DNA of 64,000 nucleotides, from positions 186,001 to 250,000 of the forward strand of contig NZ_SDGV01000017.1 in NCBI RefSeq assembly GCF_004795745.1, read 5' to 3'. Under the pieces are notes generated by a model, which made no database searches, was not told the origin of the DNA, and saw nothing but the letters and a program-made list of their open reading frames with translations. This stretch comes from Vagococcus silagei (GTDB lineage: Bacteria > Bacillota > Bacilli > Lactobacillales > Vagococcaceae). Of this stretch, positions 1 to 8,433 are shown piece by piece (position 1 is the first letter of the stretch; every line of letters starts with the position of its first letter). The position numbers and the translations under genes are program-made.

Positions 1-797
1 AAGAACCAGATACCAGTTAAGGTAGCTAAAATAACTGAAGTTTGAGAAAGAATAAAACCTGTTGCTAAACCATTCATATCTGGTTGCGCTGAAATTAAGT
101 AAGTTAACGCTGCGAAAGCAAAGAAGAAACCTGAGAAGATGTGTTTATATGAGACAACTTCTACAAATGCTGATGTTTCTTTTGATTTCACTGTTAAAAC
201 TAAACTGTAAACAACCGCAACTAAAACCATCCCAATTGCTTGTGGCAAGAATGCTTCTTGGCCTGAAAGATTTGAAGCTTGCGGTGCTGCTGAGTATCCC
301 CAGTAACCAATCTCACCAACCGCTAACATAAGCACTGCTTTTTTCAATACACTTGAATTTTCGGCAGATTTTTCTTCTGACCAAACAGTTAAACTTGCAC
401 CCACAATAATTAAAATTAACGCCAAACCACCAAAAATTTTAGCTGAAATACTTGGCCAGTTTCCTAATGCAATTACGCCCCATAGAGAAGCACCTAAAAG
501 TTGAAATGCTGTTGTTACTGGCATTGCTTTAGATGATCCAATCAAACCAAAACAATAGAAAGTAATAATTTGAGCTGATGCCCAGCCGATTCCTGACAAA
601 ATACCTAAGAATAAATCTTTTCCTGATGCTAAGCTAATTCCTTGTATCATTGAAAAAACAATCGCAAAAATTAAAGTTCCCAAAGTTGAACCTAAAATTT
701 GATTAACTGGTTTGCCACCAATTTTTGACGCAACAGTTGGATATAACCCCCAACCAAGTAATGGTCCTAAGCCGATTAATAATGCTGTTGTATTCAT
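1..797 (-). CDS. rbsU: RbsU-like ribose uptake permease (partial)
   Basis: Partial gene: the 3' end lies beyond the left edge. Translation from the ATG at 797 gives MNTTALLIGLGPLLGWGLYP, followed by repeated hydrophobic segments for about 265 codons with no stop. This matches the GRP/RbsU sugar-uptake family of the DMT superfamily (usual length about 285-290 residues, ten membrane segments). A ribosome site (GGAGG) lies just upstream. It is the last visible gene of the ribose operon and would import ribose by secondary transport, as in lactobacilli that lack the RbsABC transporter. The family call is firm; ribose specificity rests on context. Confidence 0.85.
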   Translation of the reverse strand, partial: MNTTALLIGLGPLLGWGLYPTVASKIGGKPVNQILGSTLGTLIFAIVFSMIQGISLASGKDLFLGILSGIGWASAQIITFYCFGLIGSSKAMPVTTAFQLLGASLWGVIALGNWPSISAKIFGGLALILIIVGASLTVWSEEKSAENSSVLKKAVLMLAVGEIGYWGYSAAPQASNLSGQEAFLPQAIGMVLVAVVYSLVLTVKSKETSAFVEVVSYKHIFSGFFFAFAALTYLISAQPDMNGLATGFILSQTSVILATLTGIWF

Positions 798-819
798 TTT
801 TTTATCCTCCTAAGATTGT

Positions 820-1215
820 CTAAAAGACAACGCCACTCTCTAAAATAATATTTGCATACGGTGACATTTCACCTGTTCTAATAAATGCATGACAATTATT
901 AAGGTCTTGCTTCATTTCAGCATGTGGAATAAAAGCAATTTCTGTTTCTGGTAAACGATCTTGAATCTCTTTTAAAACTTTAGGATTCATTTCCTTGATT
1001 TCTTCTGCTAAATAAACTTTTTGAACTTCTAATTCTTCAAGTACATTGTTTAAGACTTCCATAAAACTTGGAATACCATTATCAACTGCTAAATCAATTT
1101 TTTCAGTTGTCATTGGAACTGGCATACCTGCATCTCCAATGCTTAAAGTATCAAAGTGGCCCATTTGAGAGATGACACGTGAAATATCTGAATTAATTAC
1201 TTTTGATTTTTTCAT
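820..1215 (-). CDS. rbsD: D-ribose pyranase RbsD
   Basis: A 131-residue cytoplasmic protein of normal RbsD length. It converts beta-D-ribopyranose to the furanose form, which ribokinase uses. The N-terminal block [20 protein letters not shown] carries the conserved histidine and the GDAGxPxP signature. The C-terminus ([12 protein letters not shown]) is also typical of the family. It lies 36 bp after rbsK and 22 bp before rbsU on the same strand, so the three are probably co-transcribed. Confidence 0.95.
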   Translation of the reverse strand: MKKSKVINSDISRVISQMGHFDTLSIGDAGMPVPMTTEKIDLAVDNGIPSFMEVLNNVLEELEVQKVYLAEEIKEMNPKVLKEIQDRLPETEIAFIPHAEMKQDLNNCHAFIRTGEMSPYANIILESGVVF

Positions 1216-1251
1216 GATTATTCGCTTCCTTTTCCTCTTTTTCTATTTAAC

Positions 1252-2157
1252 TTAAGCTAATTCATTTTTGTACGGAATAGATGGTTGTGCACCAAAACGC
1301 TGTACAGTTAAAGAAGAGGCTTTATTTCCATAAAGTATTGCTTCTTCGATATTACTGAAATCTGATTTTAAGATCGTACTTAAGGCACCGATAAATGTAT
1401 CTCCGGCTGCTGTTGTATCAACTGCTTTCACTTTAAAAGCAGGAACAATTCCAGATTGACCGTTCACGTCATAGAATGCGCCTTTACTACCAATTGTAAT
1501 AATGACTGCTTCAATACCTAAATCATGTAAAGCATCTGCGGCTTCTTTTAAGCTTTTTTCATCGTTTACAGCAATGCCTGTTAAGATTTCTGTTTCTGTC
1601 TCATTTGGAATAATAATATCAGTCACAGCTAATAAATCTCGCGGCATATCACTTAATGCTGGTGCTGGATTTAATACAGTTTTAACATTGTTTGCTTTAG
1701 CAATATTGAAAGCTTCCACTGTACTATTGATAGCACTTTCAAATTGAGAAATAATAAAATCACTTTGTTTAATCACGTCAGTTGATTGTTTCACTTGTTC
1801 TGGGGTAAAACTATTGTTTGCACCTGAAAAAATCATAATGCTATTTTCGCCGGCGTCGTCAACGGTAATAAATGCTTGGCCTGTTGATTGATTATCTAAA
1901 GTAACCACACCTGACAAATCAATTTCTTCCTGCGACAATAAATCTTTCATCATCACACCTGCACCATCATTTCCAACAGCACCAATAAAATACGTATTTG
2001 CTCCTGAGCGTTTCGCTGCCACAGCTTGATTTGCACCTTTACCGCCACCAGCAGTAAAATGTTCTTTCGCATGCAATGTTTCACCAGGTTTTGGCATTTG
2101 GTTCACTCTAAGTGTTGTGTCTAAGTTGATACTTCCAATAACAGTAATCGTATTCAT
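1252..2157 (-). CDS. rbsK: Ribokinase RbsK
   Basis: A 301-residue PfkB-family sugar kinase that phosphorylates D-ribose to ribose 5-phosphate. The first PfkB signature is at about residue 38 (GGGKGANQAVAAKRSG) and the second, with the catalytic aspartate, is DTTAAGDTF near residue 246. The substrate-binding N-terminus (GSINLDTTLRV) is also present. It is the first gene after the operator-containing intergenic region (2158-2273), so it probably leads the rbsK-rbsD-rbsU transcript. Confidence 0.96.
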   Translation of the reverse strand: MNTITVIGSINLDTTLRVNQMPKPGETLHAKEHFTAGGGKGANQAVAAKRSGANTYFIGAVGNDGAGVMMKDLLSQEEIDLSGVVTLDNQSTGQAFITVDDAGENSIMIFSGANNSFTPEQVKQSTDVIKQSDFIISQFESAINSTVEAFNIAKANNVKTVLNPAPALSDMPRDLLAVTDIIIPNETETEILTGIAVNDEKSLKEAADALHDLGIEAVIITIGSKGAFYDVNGQSGIVPAFKVKAVDTTAAGDTFIGALSTILKSDFSNIEEAILYGNKASSLTVQRFGAQPSIPYKNELA

Positions 2158-2204
2158 TTTATTCCCTCCAGCATTTCTTTATATTTTTTTGAAGTTAAAT
2201 ACCA

Positions 2205-2250
2205 CTACTTTAAAACGTTTTAATAAAACGTTTTAATAACTTGACAAGAA
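2205..2250 (-). promoter_or_regulatory. Promoter and tandem LacI-type operators of rbsKDU
   Basis: Two identical palindromes AAAACGTTTT lie at 2212-2221 and 2225-2234, 13 bp centre to centre. On the minus strand a TTGTCA (-35, near 2243) is followed after about 16 bases by TATTAA (-10), and the palindromes fall over the spacer and -10. The sites fit the CG-centred operators of LacI-family repressors, so RbsR encoded just upstream is the likely ligand. Binding itself is inferred. Confidence 0.7.
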
Positions 2251-2262
2251 TATAACACATGT

Positions 2263-2276
2263 TGAAAGCAATTTCA
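2263..2276. promoter_or_regulatory. Possible catabolite-responsive element (cre)
   Basis: TGAAAGCAATTTCA matches the cre consensus TGWAARCGYTWWCA at 12 of 14 positions; the central CG is absent. It overlaps the stop codon of rbsR just upstream of the rbsK promoter, a position suited to CcpA control. A short palindrome could also arise by chance. Confidence 0.4.
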
Positions 2277-3263
2277 AGCATGTGTTGTCGAAAATCTTTT
2301 TATTAGTTTTACTGGTAGTTTGGTATGCTGCCATGCCAATTTAGGATCTTTGATTCTAGTTAGTAACATTTCAGCAGCTGTTTGACCAAGTTCTACAATC
2401 GGTTGGGCAACTGTTGTCAATGCGGGCGTGACATATTCACTCATCTCGATATTATCATAGCCGATGACACTATAATCTTCTGGCACACGTTTACCAATTT
2501 CACGAAAACCTAAATATAAACCAAAAGCTAATTCATCATTAATTGCAAAAACGGCAGTTGCGGGTGTCTTAACAATTTCTGAAACTGAGTCTTTTCCACC
2601 TTGTTTTGACAATGCTGTCGAAATCACCGTCGCATCATCACCATAGATTGACATAAAACCTTCGAACCTACGATTGATATTTGTTGTCATTTTGTGTGGC
2701 ACAATAACGACAACCTTTTTATGCCCAAGTTCTTTAAGATGGTTAGCAGCTAATTCACCACCTGTAAAATCATCAGTCCCAATAGTATCACTTTCTTCTT
2801 CAAAACTTTTTTGATCTAGAATAATAAACGGATGATCATTTTTTCTTAAAAACAAATCGATGTCTTCATTACTAATTGCAGAAGTTGCGATAATGAAACC
2901 ATCTACACCACGACGACTTAATTCTTCAAGAGCATTGTTTTCTTTCATATAATCCTTGTCAATATTACAGAGCATTGGAATGAAATTATCCTGATATAAA
3001 ACATCTTCAATCCCTCGAACCAATGTCGAGAAAAATGGATTAGTAATATCCGGAACCATGACACCGATTGTTTTACTTTCCTTCATAATCATTCTTCGCG
3101 CAAAATAATCTGCTTCATAATTCATTTTTTCTTTAATTGCTTTAACTTTTTCAACCGTTTTCGGGCTGAAATTTTTTGTATTACCGTTTAAAATTTGAGA
3201 GACTGTTGCAATGGATACACCAGAAGCTTTTGCAACGTCTTTAATAGTTACTTTTTTTGCCAT
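2274..3263 (-). CDS. rbsR: LacI-family ribose operon repressor RbsR
   Basis: A 329-residue LacI/GalR regulator. Residues 1-50 form the helix-turn-helix and hinge (VTIKDVAKASGVSIATVSQI), followed by a periplasmic-binding-protein-like effector domain. I chose the ATG at 3263 because AAGGTGAT precedes it at good spacing; an in-frame extension to 3305 has no ribosome site. It is immediately upstream of rbsK, with AAAACGTTTT operators between, so a ribose-responsive repressor is the natural reading. Confidence 0.88.
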   Translation of the reverse strand: MAKKVTIKDVAKASGVSIATVSQILNGNTKNFSPKTVEKVKAIKEKMNYEADYFARRMIMKESKTIGVMVPDITNPFFSTLVRGIEDVLYQDNFIPMLCNIDKDYMKENNALEELSRRGVDGFIIATSAISNEDIDLFLRKNDHPFIILDQKSFEEESDTIGTDDFTGGELAANHLKELGHKKVVVIVPHKMTTNINRRFEGFMSIYGDDATVISTALSKQGGKDSVSEIVKTPATAVFAINDELAFGLYLGFREIGKRVPEDYSVIGYDNIEMSEYVTPALTTVAQPIVELGQTAAEMLLTRIKDPKLAWQHTKLPVKLIKRFSTTHA

Positions 3264-3499
3264 TACTTTTATCACCTTAACTTTGTTAGTAGACCCATTG
3301 TACACGATTTCACGATATTTCTCATTAAATATCTAGCGTTATTCGCAATGTTGTATAATTAATACGTAATTGAACACGATATTATCAAGCTTTATTCCTA
3401 AATAAAATCTATCTAAAAGAACGAAAGTGTCTTAAGTTCATGTTTTATTTATTGATTTATTTGCATTATACTTAAAGCATCTAAAAAGGAGTGATGACT

Positions 3500-4051
3500 T
3501 TGACTAAATACATTGCACTATTACGGGGTGTTAATGTTGGCGGAAAAAACAAGGTCCCCATGGCTGACTTACGAAAAACATTCGAAACATATGGTTTTAC
3601 TGATGTTTCAACCTATATCAACAGTGGCAATATCTTTTTTACATCTAATGAAGAGGACTCACGAACACTCAAAACAATTTGTCAAAATCTGATTCAGGAA
3701 TCTTTTAATCTAGAAATACCTGTATTTGTTCAACCTACAGAAAATTTGATTACGACTCTAACGCATGCACCAGAATGGTGGAACCAAGATAAAGAATCTA
3801 TTGTTCATAATGTTATCTTTGTCATACCTCCAATAACCGTTTCAGACGTCATCGCCGAAATTGGCGAAGTCACTCTCGCTTATGATCAATACTTTGTTCA
3901 TACAGACGTAATTTATTGGTCCGCACCATTAAAAAACTATTCCCGCTCAAAACTATCAAAAATTAATAGCCTCCCCATCGGAAAACACGTCACAATCCGA
4001 AACGGAAACACAATGAACAAACTCGTCGCGCTATCAAAGGTGGTGCAGTAG
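3500..4051 (+). CDS. DUF1697 family protein
   Basis: About 183 residues. The N-terminus TKYIALLRGVNVGGKNKVPM is the hallmark of DUF1697, a widespread cytoplasmic family of unknown biochemical role. AAGGAG (3486-3491) is best spaced for the TTG at 3500; an in-frame ATG at 3494 and GTG at 3491 sit too close. The last codons (ALSKVVQ) are written by the first bases of an intergenic repeat that starts at 4031, so the element's insertion probably set this gene's 3' end. Confidence 0.85.
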   Translation: MTKYIALLRGVNVGGKNKVPMADLRKTFETYGFTDVSTYINSGNIFFTSNEEDSRTLKTICQNLIQESFNLEIPVFVQPTENLITTLTHAPEWWNQDKESIVHNVIFVIPPITVSDVIAEIGEVTLAYDQYFVHTDVIYWSAPLKNYSRSKLSKINSLPIGKHVTIRNGNTMNKLVALSKVVQ

Positions 4052-4262
4052 GCGGTTTGAGATGAACAATAAGATACGCGGGCGAAACTGACGTTGTTTG
4101 TCAGATTCGAGCGATTAGCTTATTGCTGAATCTCAGCCTACAGAACCCCGTCTATCAAAGGTGGTGGTGAGCGCTTTGGGCTGAGCAGTAAGGCGAACAT
4201 GATAATTTGACGCTCTTTGTCAAAATATCATGATTGACTTAGTGCCGAAGCCCAGCTCACCT
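4031..4262 (+). repeat. Two head-to-tail copies of a ~120-bp palindromic repeat
   Basis: Copy A runs 4031-4151 and copy B 4152-4262. Each begins CTATCAAAGGTGGTG and folds as a long imperfect palindrome. In A, GTAGGC pairs with GCCTAC and CAATAAG with CTTATTG. In B, GGTGAGC pairs with GCTCACC. The central hairpins are CTGAC-7-GTCAG (A) and TTGAC-7-GTCAA (B). Copy A overlaps the end of the DUF1697 gene. The same element recurs at 16231-16350 and 36617-36905. It recalls small enterococcal repeats (EFAR-type), but I cannot confirm family identity. No gene is visible in 4052-4400. Confidence 0.85.
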
Positions 4263-4400
4263 CTTTTCTTTTTCTTCACTTTTCCTTTCTTTAGCAAAAA
4301 ACTCACTGCCTCTAAGTTAATTAAATAAATTAACTTAAATTCTTAACTTGACTTTAACGCCACGTCAACGTTTATAGTGATCTTCAAGGAGGTAATAAAT

Positions 4401-5309
4401 ATGAATACTATTAATCTAGAATGTGTTGACTCACTTTCGTTTTACAAAAACTTTCAAGATAAACAAAGCAATGAAGATACTTTTCGCTATGAGATAATGG
4501 CACCGTTCAAAAAAATGTGGGACTATCTCAATGCTCCAATGACACCAAAGTCTCTTGGTGGTTATGATGTTCTGATGGCGTCAGAAATGCTAGGTATTTG
4601 GACTCCTCGTAAAAGCTTTAACTTAATTGAGAATCAAATCGATCCTTTAGAACAAACTAATATTTTTAAGGAATACTCGGATGTTATTGAGACAGCACTT
4701 GCTCGCTTTACAAAAATTAACTATCAAATTCCCTTAGACATCATTCATCTCAATATTCTTTTAGGTGATCCAGAGAATAAATTATTAATGGCAAGTGAAG
4801 GATACAGCGGGTTTGGTGGCATTCCAGGCTTTATTCTTTTAATTGTTGTTCCAAATGATTTCAATCGTATTAGACTAAAATCTGCTCTGGCACACGAGTT
4901 AAATCATAATATTCGCTTTACTTACGAACCATTTAATCGCGGAAATATTTCTGTTGAAGATTATCTTGTGATTGAAGGCTTAGCTGAAGTCTTTGCTGAA
5001 AGTTTATACGGTCAAGAATTTCGTGGCCCTTGGGTACAAGATTACGATGAAGAAGAAATGTCCTATACAATTGAGGTGATGAAAGACGGTCGCAACGTGA
5101 AGGGTTTTGAAGAAGTTGCTGCGTATATGTATGGAGATGAGGTTGCCACTGCACAAGGATATAATCCAGTTGGGCTTTCCCGTAATGCTGGCTATACCAT
5201 TGGATATCATCTTGTGAAAGCGTATTTGAAAAATACTGGTCAAACAATTGAACAAGCAACACTAACCCCTACTGAAATTATCGTACGTGACTCTAAATTT
5301 TTCCAATAA
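4401..5309 (+). CDS. DUF2268 family putative Zn-dependent protease
   Basis: A 302-residue protein with no signal peptide. The HExxH zinc motif appears as LAHELNHNIRF near residue 165, followed about 35 residues later by a glutamate-rich segment (EGLAEVFAE) that could supply the third ligand. This arrangement fits the DUF2268 (YjaZ-like) predicted proteases. AAGGAGG lies 8 bases before the ATG at 4401; the upstream in-frame GTG (4377) has no support. It stands alone and ends at a shared terminator. Substrate unknown. Confidence 0.8.
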   Translation: MNTINLECVDSLSFYKNFQDKQSNEDTFRYEIMAPFKKMWDYLNAPMTPKSLGGYDVLMASEMLGIWTPRKSFNLIENQIDPLEQTNIFKEYSDVIETALARFTKINYQIPLDIIHLNILLGDPENKLLMASEGYSGFGGIPGFILLIVVPNDFNRIRLKSALAHELNHNIRFTYEPFNRGNISVEDYLVIEGLAEVFAESLYGQEFRGPWVQDYDEEEMSYTIEVMKDGRNVKGFEEVAAYMYGDEVATAQGYNPVGLSRNAGYTIGYHLVKAYLKNTGQTIEQATLTPTEIIVRDSKFFQ

Positions 5310-5357
5310 AAAAATTGCCACCCACACCAGTTAGACAAAGTGTGAGTGGCATTTTTT
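5310..5357. terminator. Bidirectional rho-independent terminator
   Basis: Stem GCCACCCACAC (5317-5327) pairs with GTGTGAGTGGC (5340-5350), with A-runs on the left and T-runs on the right. It can end both the DUF2268 gene on the plus strand and the convergent ABC transporter operon. Confidence 0.85.
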
Positions 5358-6127
5358 TAACTTCTTAACCCGCGACCTTTACTGATTAAATACCAGCAAA
5401 CGCAATATAATACGATAATAAAACCAATAATAATCGTCATTGATATCATAATTGGCACATCCTGTATTCCGAGAAATCCGTAACGGAAACCGGAAATCAT
5501 ATACACAATCGGATTCACTTTAGAAACTGCTTGCCAAACAGGTGGCAACATTGAAATTGAATAGAACACACCACCTAAATAAGTCAGTGGTTGTAACACA
5601 AAAGTTGGTACTATCGACACATCATCATATGATTGAGCAAAAATACCATTAATTAAACCTGCTAATGAAAACAGAATGGCTGTCATTAAAAGTGTCACAA
5701 TTACAATTGACCAAGAATAGACATTTAATGGCACAAAGAACAAGGATACCAGTGTTACAAGTGTTCCCACTAAAAGACTACGCCCCATTCCACCTAAAAC
5801 AAAGCCCCAAATAATAACATGAGTTGGTACAGGTGCTACCAGTAATTCCTCAATATTTTTTTGAAATTTCTGCGAAAAGAATGATGAAGACACATTCGCA
5901 TATGAACTTGTAATAGCAGACATCATAATTAAACCAGGAACGATAAATTCCATATATGAGAATCCACCCATCTCACCAATCCGACCACCAATCATTTTCC
6001 CAAAAATAATGAAATAAAGTGAGGTCGTAATAACTGGTGGAACTAGTGTTTGAACCCAAATTCTTAAGTAACGATTTGTTTCTTTAACAGCTAAACTTTT
6101 CAATGCCGTAAAATAAAGACTATACAT
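5357..6127 (-). CDS. ABC-2 type transporter permease
   Basis: About 256 residues with six predicted hydrophobic segments and the ABC-2/DrrB-like pattern (YFTALKSLAVKETNRYLRIW at the start, a central FVLQPLTYLGGVFYS). It would form the membrane channel of an exporter with the ATPase encoded just upstream. Start chosen at 6127 after GGAGGAG; it overlaps the ATPase stop by 8 bp, indicating translational coupling. Substrate unknown; drugs, polysaccharides or lipids are typical for the family. Confidence 0.88.
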   Translation of the reverse strand: MYSLYFTALKSLAVKETNRYLRIWVQTLVPPVITTSLYFIIFGKMIGGRIGEMGGFSYMEFIVPGLIMMSAITSSYANVSSSFFSQKFQKNIEELLVAPVPTHVIIWGFVLGGMGRSLLVGTLVTLVSLFFVPLNVYSWSIVIVTLLMTAILFSLAGLINGIFAQSYDDVSIVPTFVLQPLTYLGGVFYSISMLPPVWQAVSKVNPIVYMISGFRYGFLGIQDVPIMISMTIIIGFIIVLYCVCWYLISKGRGLRS

Positions 6128-7055
6128 TTTTCTCCTCCACATGGTGATTTTCTTCAGTAATTTTTAAAAAGAGTTCTTCTAGGCGATTTGATTTATTACG
6201 CATCGACAAAACTTGACAATTTTGAGCACTCAATTGCTCAAAAACGCCATTGATACCTTGATTTCTCTCAACTTGTACTTCCAGTGTGACATCATCTGTA
6301 AATTCAATTGGATATCCCTCAATAGTTGGTTGTATTTCTGTCTGCGCTAAATCGAAAATAAAAGTCTCTGTTTGTAACTTAGACAATAACGCCTTCATGC
6401 TTGTGTCTTCAATCAAGTCACCTGTTTGAATAATACCAATATTACGACACAGCATCTCTGCTTCTTCAAGATAATGCGTTGTTAAGATAATGGTTGTGCC
6501 TGCTTCATTCAACTCTCTTAAAAATTGCCACATATCACGACGCAACTCAATATCAACACCCGCTGTAGGTTCATCTAAAATAAGCAATTTTGGTTCATGC
6601 ATCAACGCTCGAGCAATCATCAAACGACGTTTCATTCCTCCAGAAAGCATCCGCGCACGCTCATTACGCTTCTCCCATAAGTTAGATTGCTTCAAATACT
6701 TTTCACTTCGTTTGATTGCCTCTGGACGTGGCACACCATAATAACCCGCTTGATTAACAACTATTTGTTGAACTGTTTCAAATGGATTGAAATTAAATTC
6801 TTGTGGGACTAAACCAATTTGTTGTTTTGCACGAACTAAATCTTTATCTAAATCGTAACCAAAAACTTTGACTTGGCCTGATGTTTTATTTACAAGTGAG
6901 GTGATAATACCAATTGTTGTAGATTTACCAGCACCGTTTGGTCCTAATAAGGCATAGAAATCACCCTCTTCAACCTTTAAATCAATGCCTCGGAGTGCTT
7001 CCACTCCTGTTGCATATTTTTTCTTTAATTGCTTTATTTCTAACGCATATGTCAT
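6120..7055 (-). CDS. ABC transporter ATP-binding protein
   Basis: About 311 residues. Walker A is GPNGAGKST (near residue 39), the signature LSGGMKRRLMIARAL, and Walker B LLILDEPTAGVD, followed by a C-terminal domain of about 90 residues typical of the DrrA/CcmA class. The start at 7055 is chosen because the domain begins with MTYALEIKQL after GGAGG and overlaps the arsR stop (7052) by 4 bp. It powers the exporter with the permease at 5357-6127 in one operon under ArsR control. Confidence 0.93.
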   Translation of the reverse strand: MTYALEIKQLKKKYATGVEALRGIDLKVEEGDFYALLGPNGAGKSTTIGIITSLVNKTSGQVKVFGYDLDKDLVRAKQQIGLVPQEFNFNPFETVQQIVVNQAGYYGVPRPEAIKRSEKYLKQSNLWEKRNERARMLSGGMKRRLMIARALMHEPKLLILDEPTAGVDIELRRDMWQFLRELNEAGTTIILTTHYLEEAEMLCRNIGIIQTGDLIEDTSMKALLSKLQTETFIFDLAQTEIQPTIEGYPIEFTDDVTLEVQVERNQGINGVFEQLSAQNCQVLSMRNKSNRLEELFLKITEENHHVEEKNV

Positions 7056-7354
7056 TTGTTTAATAATCCTCCATCGTCCTTTTTTTGACCTAATAGCTGT
7101 TCCATTGATACTAAAAATTGCGTAACAAATTCTGCTCTCAGTGTATAATGATGCCACTGCCCTCTCTTATCAACAGAAACGATATTGGCCTTTTCCAAAA
7201 CTTTCATGTGATGCGAAAGAGTCGGTTGCGTAAATTCAAAGTGCTCTAAAACTTCACAGGCACACAAGGTTCCGTTTGAAAGCAAGTGAACGATTTTCAT
7301 ACGGTTGGGATCAGCCATTGCTTTTAACATGACTGATAATTCTTCATAATTCAT
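7052..7354 (-). CDS. ArsR-family transcriptional regulator
   Basis: A 100-residue winged-helix repressor. The recognition helix region is FTQPTLSHHMKVL, and the metal-box position carries CxC (TLCACEVLEHF, about residues 31-33), the cysteine pair used by ArsR/CadC-type sensors for As, Cd or Pb. The second ATG (7354) has better spacing from AGGGAG than the first (7360). First gene of an operon with an ABC exporter; a consensus promoter and palindrome lie just upstream. Whether the ligand is a metal is inference. Confidence 0.88.
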   Translation of the reverse strand: MNYEELSVMLKAMADPNRMKIVHLLSNGTLCACEVLEHFEFTQPTLSHHMKVLEKANIVSVDKRGQWHHYTLRAEFVTQFLVSMEQLLGQKKDDGGLLNK

Positions 7355-7368
7355 CGTCATCTCCCTAA

Positions 7369-7418
7369 CATAGATAATTGTCTATGTAAAATATAGACTA
7401 GTCTGATTACATTGTCAA
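7369..7418 (-). promoter_or_regulatory. arsR-ABC operon promoter with operator palindrome
   Basis: On the minus strand TTGACA (7413-7418), a 17-base spacer and TATATT (7390-7395) make a near-consensus promoter. Directly downstream is the palindrome CATAGATAATTGTCTATG (7369-7386), well placed for ArsR autorepression. Confidence 0.8.
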
Positions 7419-7446
7419 ACCGTTCAATTCTACAATGTAATCAGAC
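7401..7446. repeat. 15-bp perfect inverted repeat
   Basis: GTCTGATTACATTGT (7401-7415) and ACAATGTAATCAGAC (7432-7446) are exact inverse copies separated by 16 bases. It lies between the HAD gene's stop and the arsR -10, and one arm covers the arsR -35. No T-run follows, so it may be a weak terminator for the HAD gene or an upstream regulatory dyad. Confidence 0.7.
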
Positions 7447-7471
7447 CTTCGACTATTCATAACTAGTATAT

Positions 7472-8146
7472 TTAACGATTCGCCTGATGCAGTTCTTTCA
7501 CAACTTCGAAAAAAACTTGCATATCTTGTACTAGAAAATCCGCATGGCTTTGATCAATCGGCACACGCGTTTCTTCGTAAGCGACAACAGGAATTCCAGC
7601 AGCCTTTGCAGCTGTAATCCCATAAAACGAGTCTTCAATTGCCACAGCTTCATGTGGTAAAACATTTAATTTTGCTAATGTTTTAACATAAATTTCTGGA
7701 TTAGGTTTACTTTCCGCTAATACTTCACCACTAAAAATGAAATCAAAATAGTCTTTAATTCCACACGCTGTGAGGACTTCAACAATGTGATCATATCTCG
7801 ATGAAGAAGCAACCGCTAGCTTTATCTGATGTTCTTTAGCATACTTCAAAACATGAACAATATCTTGACGCATCAAAGACAGATAATCTAAAGTATCGTA
7901 TTTATGATCGCTATAGGCATGAAATTTTTTTCCAACCTCTTGAAAACTTTCTTCAGATGCAGTGAAGTGTTTCAAAGAGCGATATAAATTATCGTATGAA
8001 CGACCAATTAATTCAGTAAAATCAGTTTTTTCCAGATCTAATTTTGGATTTTCAGTGTGAATAAAATCTTTTACAATCTGGAAATCACAAAATTCAGTAT
8101 CCACAATAACGCCATCCATATCGAAAATTATTGCTTTAAGTGTCAT
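7472..8146 (-). CDS. HAD-superfamily phosphatase (beta-phosphoglucomutase-like)
   Basis: A 224-residue cytoplasmic HAD subfamily IA enzyme. Motif I is DMDGVIVDT (residues 9-17), motif II is within VASSSR, motif III has the lysine of ESKPNPEIY, and motif IV is IEDSFYGI. A helical cap lies between motifs I and II. Such proteins dephosphorylate or isomerise sugar phosphates; the substrate cannot be read from sequence. An overlapping upstream reading frame (8136-8282) could couple its translation. Confidence 0.88.
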   Translation of the reverse strand: MTLKAIIFDMDGVIVDTEFCDFQIVKDFIHTENPKLDLEKTDFTELIGRSYDNLYRSLKHFTASEESFQEVGKKFHAYSDHKYDTLDYLSLMRQDIVHVLKYAKEHQIKLAVASSSRYDHIVEVLTACGIKDYFDFIFSGEVLAESKPNPEIYVKTLAKLNVLPHEAVAIEDSFYGITAAKAAGIPVVAYEETRVPIDQSHADFLVQDMQVFFEVVKELHQANR

Positions 8147-8282
8147 GTCTTAGCCTCTTTCTTTCTTTTTTTATTAATTTTTTGCTCTCACAAAAGAATG
8201 CCCATATAAAATATGTAAGACTTCTGGTATTATTGTGCCAATAGTCTCCTCTACTTTGACACATTTTTTTCACGTCTACCAC
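8136..8282 (-). CDS. Possible small leader ORF upstream of the HAD gene
   Basis: A 48-codon frame starting at GTG 8282 (or 42 codons from ATG 8264) reads through the 5' leader of the HAD gene and stops at 8136, overlapping its ATG. The product would contain DYWHNNTRSLTYFIWAFF and a lysine/arginine-rich tail. AAAGGAG lies 11 bases before the GTG. I recognise no family, and it may simply be leader RNA. Confidence 0.25.
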   Translation of the reverse strand: MVDVKKMCQSRGDYWHNNTRSLTYFIWAFFCESKKLIKKERKRLRHDT

Positions 8283-8356
8283 AAATTAGTATTCTCCTTT
8301 TATTATAACGTAAGCAAAAGTAACAAAGCCAATAATAACTCGCAAATTTTAAGATA

Positions 8357-8413
8357 AAATAAAAAACTTTCTGTTATGAAAATCAAGAAACAATCTTCAT
8401 AACGGAAAGTTTT
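8357..8413 (-). terminator. Rho-independent terminator of feoAB
   Basis: The stem arms 8363-8380 and 8396-8413 pair almost perfectly over 18 bases and are followed, on the minus strand, by a T-rich run. It lies 20 bp after the feoB stop. Confidence 0.88.
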
Positions 8414-8433
8414 AGCAAATCTCATAAACTTTT

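Noticed and set aside
62-331. Plus-strand ORF at the left edge
   Set aside because: It is antisense to the clearly membrane-protein-like rbsU frame and has no family features.
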